A DNA stretch of 64,000 nucleotides from Ursus arctos (lineage: Eukaryota > Chordata > Mammalia > Carnivora > Ursidae), in assembly GCF_023065955.2 (NCBI RefSeq), contig NW_026623056.1, positions 87,233,256 to 87,297,255 of the forward strand. The letters run 5' to 3'. The stretch's first letter is position 1. Every line of letters begins with the position of its first letter. The notes under the pieces were generated by a model. The model had not been told where the DNA came from and made no database searches. It saw only the letters and a program-made list of their open reading frames with translations. A program made the position numbers and the translations under genes. Below, one piece after another: positions 24,016-64,000 of this stretch.

Positions 24016-25799
24016 CAAAACTTTTTTCATGGACTTATGTTCAGTTACCGTCTTAATCCTGTGTTCCCAGCACTTCATTTACAGAGCAGCCGGCTACTCC
24101 TTTGACGTTTTTCTTCTGTGTTATGGGTATGTCTTGTTGCTAGTGATGTTGCACATTTTCCCCATGTAGTCCTGGTTGTCCTCCCTTCCTTTATTAGGGG
24201 AGTCTGTCTCAGAAGCTTGGCCTCATAAGAGTTTCCACATTTTGGATGTTATAGTTTTAATTAACTTGAATTATTTTCATTTATTTTTGTTCTTTAATAT
24301 TGTTCTTTCTCTTTGAAATCCAATGTGGATTAAAATAACCACAAGAATGGTCCTCTCTCCACATATTAATAACAAAAAAAATTTAAGTTAGCTACAGGTG
24401 GAGTTATTTGTGGGTCTTACATCAGAGATAAATAAATGGTTGTTTTTTTCACTCAGGGTCGGCTCCCAGGATTTTCTGTTTGATGTTTGCTCTATGTCTA
24501 CCTCTGCTTTTAGAGGCTTGACATCTCCCAGTCTCAGATCTGTTCTTGGAATGCTTCTCTGTAGAATTACTGCTAATCTCTACTAGTGTTATGGTCTCTG
24601 GTATTAGCAGGCTTTTGCTGAAACGTAGTAACTTGAGTGGAATGAAAAAGCTACTTCTTTTTTTTTAAAGTAAGCTATTTACCAACACAATTCTTATGAA
24701 ATTTTAGAAACATGCTCATGGTAAAAGAAAAAGATCCATATAGTTCAGAAAGGTATAAAAACTGCTGATAGGACCCTACTTGCATATTTTTCTGCAACTT
24801 GTCTTTCACACTATTTGGCAGCAATTTAAACTATTATTTTGGAACTGAACTCCACAAATAATGATTATGAAGATACTTTTGGGTTAAGTATTATAAGATG
24901 ATCATTAAATTACAAGACTTGATGTTGCAGCATGTATTTTGATACATTCTTGGGCTAAAATATTAGAGCTAGTTTTTAGTTTAGTTGGTCAAGGATTATA
25001 TGTAGTGTGGTGTAGATGTCAGGTTAAACCATACGAACTTGCCATTTTGTAGGCCAAAGGAGGTGTAGTATTAGCAGTTTCCTGCAGTTCAACCTAATAC
25101 TTTATTAACATCATAGGATGAACTGAGTCTTTGTTCTTATTAACATTTGAATTGAAAGGGAAGATGGAAACGTTGGAAAGAATAAAAGCCGTGGTGATGG
25201 GCCTGATTATTAAATTGGACTGACAAGAAATTCTCATATTAGTTTGCCTTCTTGGAGTCTTATAAGAGAGAGAGGAATGAGTGAGTGGATAACTTAAATA
25301 CTTTTTGGCATTGTGGGAGGAAATTAAACTTCAGTATCTTTCTGCATTTCACACACAGCAGTTGAGCTAAGGAAGGGGACAGTGAGCATGTGGCAAATAC
25401 ACCTGTATACAGCCTCACAACTGGTAATGTTGCTAAGGAGTTGTGATAGATGGTATAGTAAACATCTAAAAAAAGTTCTGTAAGTGAGAAACATAAAGTT
25501 AACTTCTTGTTAACCTGTGTTCACATTACCTACAGTAAAATTTAAAAAGAACATTGGATTCTTTGTCACCTAGCATACCACCATTTTGCACAGGAATGCG
25601 TATTAGTGTTTTAGTAATAATAAAAAAACCCCAAATATCTAACTAGGAAGGCAGATCTATTGGGGGGGAGGACAGCCCTGTAGTGTGTTGGGTAGTCAGG
25701 ATTATAGCTTACGTTTGGGTTATCTGCTACTTGGATCAGTTGGAAAATAGGTTTCTTTTATTAAATTAAGTGATTATATTGTTTTTAGATGCTGTTCGA

Positions 25800-25945
25800 A
25801 GCAGCATTGGCATTATCTGGTGGCTTCTTAGAAATGTAAATTCCAAACTCTGTCTTAGGTGTACTGAATCAGAATCTGCGTTTTTAATAGGATTCAAAGG
25901 CAATTTGTAAGAACTTTAAAGTTTGTGAGGTGCTGTTACAGATCT
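25800..25945 (+). mobile_element. MER5-like hAT relic
   Basis: GCAGCATTGGCATTATCTGG, TTCTTAGAAATGTAAATTCC, TACTGAATCAGAATCTGCG follow the MER5-type order. Confidence 0.6.
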
Positions 25946-26344
25946 TGGGTGTCATTGTCGCTCCCAGACAGTGCCATAGTAGTAGCCTCTCAGTGCTTGT
26001 TGAATCTAATGCACGTAATCGACTGGATCTAGGTTCAGGAAATGAAACACATATTTTAGGAGAATAGATATCACAATAATAATCAAGTAGCAGCTAGCCA
26101 TTTCTTTGTATTTCTTTCATAGCTGTCCGGATATCACAAAATTTATCCATCGATCCCTCCCTCCAAATGTATCTTTGAGTCTGATTCTGCCCATGCTGGA
26201 TGATTAGTTGATGTCTTGTGATTGTGTATGTGTGTGTGTATGTATACATACCCAAGTCAACAATAGTATACAGTAATTAGATTTTAATGAATCAAAGATA
26301 GTAATTATATTATAATGTATAAGATAACTAAAAAATAATAAAAT

Positions 26345-29010
26345 AGTTTATGTGTTGGGGAGGTATAGAAATTTCAGTCCAGCAGAAGGTAAGAAAGGAA
26401 CATAAAACAGTTGGAATAAATAGAAGGGTTATTAGCGTACATTTGTATGTTAAATAAACTAGTAGTTATGTGTTATAGTGTACTGGTAATAGTATAGTTA
26501 TAGTGTACTTATGTACACTTACTAGTGTACATTCATAAATTAAATAAACTTATAAACTGCAAACTGTTTATAAGAGACAAATCTAAAATAATAAGGGAAT
26601 GGGGAGTTGACAGTAAAGGGTGAACAGAAGGCATACCACACAAAGAATAAGAGAAAGCGTGGTATGGCCATACTAGTATCAGACAAGGGGAAGTATTATT
26701 GGAAATAAAAAAGGGCTGTTTATGATGATGAAAGGTTTTATTCATCAGGAAGGTAGAACAACTCTAAATTTATGGAATCCAGTAACATGCTTAAACGGAA
26801 TATTTTTAATATACCTCTTGCTAACTGATAGAACAAGATGAGAGCAGAAATAGAAAACCCTATATAAGAGAGGATACTTAATAAAATTAGTAAACCTTTG
26901 ATTAAACTGATCACAAGGTAGGAGAAGGCCTCATTAACCAGAGCTGAATTGAAGGGGATGTCACTACAATTATACCTACACTGAAAGAAGAGCTTAGAGG
27001 GTATAATGAAGAGCTTGATGCCAGTGTGTTTGAAATGTAGATGGAGACATACTATTAGAAAACTACAACTTATCAAAACAGACACACCAGGAAATGCAAA
27101 ATTTGAGTAAAGAAAGACAGCTTTTAATTAATTATTAACTTTTAACTACCCGCAAAGAAAACTCCCAGGACCAGATGGTTTCATCAGTGAATCTATCACA
27201 AAAGGATAATCGTGACCAAATTGTGTTCCAGGAAATGCAAAGTCAGTTTCATATTCAAAAATCAGTCAGTGTATTTCACCATGTTAACAGTGTCATCAGA
27301 AAACTGATGTCATCTCAGTGGGTGCAGAAAAAGCATTTAGTAAAATTCAGCATCCATTTGTGAAGAAAAGGTTTTAGCAAACTAGGACTAGAAAGGAACT
27401 TGATTCCTCTGATAATGGTTATCAGTTAAAAGCCTACAGCAACCGCAATACTAAAGCAGTACTGAAAGCTTGGGAGTAAGACAGTGGTACCTGTATCTCC
27501 TCTTCTGATCATCACTGTATTAGAGGGACAACAGCAAGTAGAATAAGGCGAGAGGAAGAATAAGGATTAGGAAGAAGAAATAAAACTGTTCAGATGTCCA
27601 GTAGTGCTAGTAGTTGCCTATTAGACAATGCTGATGAATTCATCATTGCAAAAAAGTCCACTGTTCAATTTAATGCACATAATTGATTGGATCAGTTGCA
27701 GTCAAGTGATTGGACAATGTGCAATTTCAGCCACAGTGCCAACATAGGTTTGTTTGTTTTGTGATTTTGATGAGCTAATTCTAAGTCGTCATACATGGGC
27801 ATGCAAAGGGCTAAGAATAACCAAATCATTCTTCAGGAGGCACAAAATTCTCTGCTGGATATTTAAACTCGTAAAGCTGTTTCTTACACAAAATTTTAAG
27901 AAATCTAGGTAGGCCTGTGTCCAGTAGAACAGAATAGAGAATCTAAAACCAGATCTAAGCAAATATGGGCATGTCGTTAATGACAAAGATGGCATTGCAG
28001 AGCAGCAGGGAAATAATTGGTCCTGAGTGAATCAAATGTCCATTGAGGGGTTGGGGGGCGGGGAATGCAACTTGATTCCTCTGGTACACATGCCCAGAAA
28101 TCCAGTCCAGGAGCATTGTCCATCTAGATGTGAATGGTGAAACTCAACTTCTAGAAGATAACATAGAATTTCTTGATGACTTTGGTATAAGGGAACATTT
28201 CTTAAATGGACACCACAAATATTAATTCTAAAACAAAAGCTGATGAAATTAAGAGATTGTGCTGATTAAAAAACATCATTAAGTGGGTGACAGTGCAAAC
28301 CACTTATATAACAAGTAAAGGGCTCATACACAAAATGTTACAAATAGAATGTTTTAAGTTTTAGAAATGTGTAAGAGAAAGACTTTCCTGATAGAAAAAT
28401 GGAAAAGAACCTGAATGGGCATTTCACAGAAGTGGATATTTAACTGGCCTTAAATAAATGAAAAGGTGATCGTAGTCGCTGGGAAAATGCATGTTCGCCT
28501 CTTAGTGGAGCACCACTACACACCCGTGAAATGGCTGAAACTTAGAATAATGATTCCAAGTGATAGTGAAGGAGTGGAACAGAGGGGATTTTTCATAAAC
28601 TGCTAGGGGGAAAACAGAGCAATTAAAAAGCTGGAGAAACAGCAGAACAGCATCTCAATGTATACCAAAAGACACTTAACAAGACTTTTCCTAGTGGCAT
28701 TATTTATAATAGCTCTAGCCTGGAAATAATCCAAATGTCAATCAAAAGCCAAAGAGATAAGTAAGTCATCACATGTTCATATAATGGGATACCATAAAAT
28801 AATGAATAATGAGCAAACCACAGTTCATAAACATAAAATGAACAAACCCATTTATGTAAAGTTATTAACTAGTCTGATTTTGGAGGTCAAGGTAGTAACT
28901 TTGGGGTAGAGGGAATTGGGTATTGATTGAGAGGGTCATGGAGTGGTGTTGAGGGGTGTCTGGCATGATGGTCATTTTGTTTTTCCTTGTCACAGGTTCA
29001 GTTGATGATT
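26345..29010 (+). mobile_element. Old L1, sense, internally deleted
   Basis: The L1 ORF2-like order is visible on the + strand: ACTCCCAGGACCAGATGG (about 27162), TTCCAGGAAATGCAAAGTCA (about 27226), CAGTGGGTGCAGAAAAAGCA (about 27317), AACTAGGACTAGAAAGGAAC (about 27379), and later 3'-region strings such as CTGAATGGGCATTTCACAGA (28411). Frames are broken by stops and several segments are missing, so it is inactive. It is the only large sense-strand L1 here. Confidence 0.75.
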
Positions 29011-29124
29011 ATTTAAGCTATATACTAATGATTTTTATCCTTATTTCTATATATTATAAGTAAGTTTAAACATAGTCTATAATAATGACATTGATAATAG
29101 AAACAGAAGCTAATATATTTTTTA

Positions 29125-29282
29125 AAGTACTAGGATCCATTATTCATGGCTTACTTGTGGTGTCTTATTTTAAAAACTTCATAATACACCTAAGAGAATA
29201 GGGTTAGTATAATAATAACTCTGCTGCATAGATAGGGAAACTAAGACCTAGAGTGGTTAAGTAATTTGTCATTCAGGGCCTT
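29125..29282 (+). repeat. MIR SINE relic
   Basis: AACTCTGCTGCATAGATAGG, GAAACTAAGACCTAGAGTGG, TTAAGTAATTTGTCATTCAG. Confidence 0.72.
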
Positions 29283-29538
29283 AACGGTTTTTACTGTTTA
29301 TTTATAAGAGCTATTTATATGTCAGAGAACTCAATCTTTTTTATATATGTTTATATTCCTTCCCAGGTTTTTGGTGATTTTTAACCTGCAAATATAAAGC
29401 CTCCCTTTCCCTCCATTACTTGACATTTAGGTTTCCTTTGTTGTTGTTGCTGCTGTTGCAGACAATACCAGGATAAACATTCCTCCCTGTCTTTGTGAGC
29501 ATCCTTGATTATATCCTTATGATAAATTCCCAGTTTTT

Positions 29539-29712
29539 AAAAAAGATTTTATTTATTTGAGAGAGAGAGAGCATAGAGGGAGAGTGAGAGAGAGAAGCAC
29601 ACTTCCCGCTGAGCAGAGAGCCCAATGCTGTGGGGCTCTATCCCAGGACCCTGATATCATGACCTGAGCTGAAGGCAGACACTTAACCGATGGAGCCACC
29701 GAGGTGCCCCCC
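29539..29712 (-). mobile_element. Can-SINE, antisense
   Basis: AAAAAAGATTTTATTTATTT, GA-rich part, head complement GGAGCCACCGAGGTGCCCC. A T run of about 16 follows directly. Confidence 0.9.
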
Positions 29713-30404
29713 CCTCCAGTTTTTTTTTTTTTTTAACTGCACAGTTGTTCTATGTAATTAAATTGATTGTAGTTTTTTAGTATCAGTAAGGAAATGTTTA
29801 GAAAATTACAACATCTATCATGATAGTAACACTGTCCTTTTACTTATTCAGCAAATATTTATTGCTCATGTACTGTGAGTCTGTTAAGGACCTCATGCTG
29901 TAATGGAGGGAGACAGAAGCTAAGGTCTGAAGGCAGTGCCAAGGCAGGTTATAGTCACGTTTCAGTAGGGGTGGAGGACTTGAGATGTGCGCTTTAAAAA
30001 GTCACTCTAGTATCTTATTGAAGAAATCAGAAATGGGCAGAGTAAAGGTAGAGCTATTAGGAATCTCTTTTAGTCCTTTAAGTGAGACATGGGTTGGTGG
30101 AAAAGAGAAGTGATTGTATTTGAATGTTCTATGGGAGGTGGAACCAGCAAGATGGGGTGGCTCTTTGCATGAGGTTGGTTTGTGGAGGAAAAGAACTCTC
30201 ACTTGACTCTGGGAGCTTTGATTCTGGTTCACTGGGTGGAAGACGGTGTCATTCTCTGTGGTAGAAAATAGAAGTGGAACTTGTAGAGCTTTGTTCTCTT
30301 CAGTTTGGGGAGTCTATGTGACATTCGATTAGAGGTTGGTAGCTCCCCAGAAATGGGTGCTCTCTCCATTGTCCTTTACTGTACATCACCATACAGCAGT
30401 TGCA

Positions 30405-30600
30405 GCCAGTATTGGGCCATTTATTAATTGCCAGAGCTAGTCTAAGTATTTTACACATATGAAAGCACTTAACCCTCACCACAGGCTTTGGAGGTAGGTA
30501 TTACTCTCATTTTTTAGGAAATTAGGTGGGCAAGGCTGCACAGCCGGCAGGCGTGGAGCTGAGATTTCAAATGGCAGCACTCTGGCTGAGCGTCCGTGCC
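30405..30600 (+). repeat. MIR SINE relic
   Basis: AGTCTAAGTATTTTACACAT, CTTAACCCTCACCACAGG, GAAATTAGGTGGGCAAGG, GCACAGCCGGCAGGCGTGGA. Confidence 0.78.
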
Positions 30601-31408
30601 CTGCACTGTTGGGCCGGCGCTCTGAATATGTCTCAGAAATCGTACTTGAGCCAGAAGTACCCTGGTACTGAGCAGTACGGTCTGCTGTATGGTTGGAGTT
30701 AGCTGGTTTATTCAGGAAGACAAGCCCGAGAATTCTGGGTCCTCAGTTCGTTGACCAGGGTTTGGCGCTTCACCTTTTGGCTTTAGTCTGTGATTAAAAG
30801 TGTGGTTCAATTTAAGAAGAAAGTTTTTTTCTTTTCTTTTTTTAAAGAAGAATTAACTTTTATTAATTAACTACCAAATACCTTTGACCGAGTGTTGATT
30901 TTCCATGTCTACGATGAAACTCATGACTGTGGTCCCAGCCTCCCTGTGGGATAATTATTGACCATTCACACTTGTGGTGAGCTTGCCAGGTCTGGGTGTT
31001 CTTAGGACTGTGTCAGAAGAGTTTGAAGGACCCTAGCGTCCTGTGAATTTGTGCCTGTGTGTTTGTATGCTCAACTTTTAATTACCGGTGTCAGTGGTGA
31101 GCACCATTAAGACAAATCTTTCACTTGGTTTGGGGGATGCTGGAATACTGATCGCATACACCTGGCAGGTGCAAAGCAGCATCTCAGCAGTGTTCCTTTG
31201 AATTGGTTTCTAAGGAGCTGATCCATTGGAGAGGCCTTGCTCAAGAAACCAGAGATTACTCGTGCAACTTAACAGTTCTCAATTGATGAAAATCTCATAT
31301 GTGAAAATAAGTATTAAGGGTTGTTATTCCTATTGCTTTACAAAAAGATTTACTTAAGATTTTCTCTTACTACAGATTTATAGACACTGACTTAAATCGC
31401 TATATTTT

Positions 31409-31632
31409 TTTAAAGAAATATCTTTTTCTTTTTTTAAGATTTTTTTTTTTAAGATTTTATTTATTTATGTGACAGAGGGACAGCCAGTGAGAGAGGGAAC
31501 ACAGCAGGGGAGTGGGAGAGGAAGAAGCAGGCTCCCAGCAGAGGAGCCTGATGTGGGGCTCGATCCCAGAACGCCGGGATCATGCCCTGAGCCGAAGGCA
31601 GACACTTAACGACTGCGCTACCCAGGCGCCCC
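31409..31632 (-). mobile_element. Can-SINE, antisense, just upstream of coding exon 2
   Basis: Long composite T-rich tail with TTTTTAAGATTT twice, then body and head complement CTACCCAGGCGCCCC. Target duplication TAAATCGCTATATTTT (31393-31408) and TAAATCACTATATTTT (31633-31648). Ends 198 bases from the exon. Confidence 0.93.
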
Positions 31633-31793
31633 TAAATCACTATATTTTATACCATTTAACATAGAACTGTTGTGTCAAGTGTAGTTTCTTGTTTGCACTT
31701 TGTAGTTTTAAAAGTTTTTAATATTATTGAACATCCTATAAGGTCCTTATGGAAGGAACTATCAGGTCAAAAGATGCAGACATCGGGGTATAA

Positions 31794-63557
<31,764 letters not shown>

Positions 63558-63907
63558 GCCTGCAGGGCTTTACTGTTTTCTTTACCAAATGGGGGTTATT
63601 GTAAAGTATCTTAAAAACTTGTTGGTGGGATAGGGAGAAATTACTTGACCTAAGTCTATTCTTTGTAGTTAGTAAAAAAAAAAAAAAATCCACCTGCCCC
63701 AAAGCTCCAGTACTTAATTACGCATAATAAAGTCTGCTTGGCAGTTGGAAACGAAACTCTCTACTAACCAAAATTTTTAATTGCTTTTTAAATAGAACTA
63801 CTTTGTTCACATGGTTGAATTCTCCTCTGATGTAACCAAAACCAAATAGTTCAGTGGCTAATGGGAAAGAACTTAGAGAGTGGGCTAACTTTCTGATCCG
63901 CTTTCAG

Positions 63908-63975
63908 GCTGTTACAGCTTTCTGTGTGTGACGTGCTTTCAGTTTCAGTGTTACAGCTGTAGGATATATACTTGA
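63908..63975 (+). other. Candidate alternative terminal exon of DYRK1A
   Basis: A CTTTCAG acceptor at 63901-63907 followed by sequence that, joined in phase to exon 9, reads GCYSFLCVTCFQFQ and on for 22 residues to TGA at 63973-63975. The tail is short and cysteine-rich. The polypyrimidine tract is modest and no poly(A) signal is visible before the window ends. Only weak support. Confidence 0.2.
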
Positions 63976-64000
63976 GCAAAGCTAACTTCAGACTTACAAG

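Overview
The window is an intron-rich piece of a mammalian nuclear genome. It carries most of the coding part of one gene, DYRK1A (dual-specificity tyrosine-phosphorylation-regulated kinase 1A), on the + strand. Eight consecutive internal coding exons can be placed to the base: 31831-32027, 38627-38746, 40857-41045, 44672-44819, 48770-49056, 51590-51736, 53575-53715 and 63228-63534. Together they give 1536 coding bases with a continuous frame, equivalent to residues 4 (split codon) to 516 (split codon) of the 763-residue human protein. They contain the nuclear localisation signal, the DYRK-homology box and the whole kinase domain. The exon with the start codon and the exon(s) for the PEST/poly-His/Ser-Thr tail lie outside the window, upstream and downstream.

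The organism is a carnivoran. At least 25 tRNA-derived Can-SINE copies are present, with the head GGGCGCCTGGGTGGCTCAG and a TC-rich stretch ending in AATAAA-type tails. There is also a 5'-truncated L1 with the carnivore-type 3' end at about 39544. The SINE subtype is not the dog type. It looks like those of bears/panda or other arctoid caniforms; a bear is my best guess, but this is inference from memory.

Layout: 1-31830 is the 3' part of the very large intron that follows the start-codon exon. It holds a minus-strand L1 at 1-5170, a minus-strand L1 5' part at about 20985-23330, a plus-strand L1 at about 26345-29010, many SINEs, MIR/L2 relics and DNA transposon relics. From 31831 to 53715 seven exons are separated by introns of 1.8-6.6 kb. 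The intron 53716-63227 is largely filled by another minus-strand L1 (about 56140-62420). The last exon is followed by 466 bases of intron.

No second protein-coding gene, RNA gene, CRISPR array or operon is supported. The many short ORFs are chance frames in introns, L1 remnants or SINEs. The points of most interest are a 27-base tandem splice acceptor (alternative 9 residues), a very weak donor after the kinase domain with possible alternative C-terminal ends, a Gly-to-Ser change in a conserved kinase motif, a head-to-head SINE pair, and an unexplained block at about 18820-19680. I found no novel biological system.
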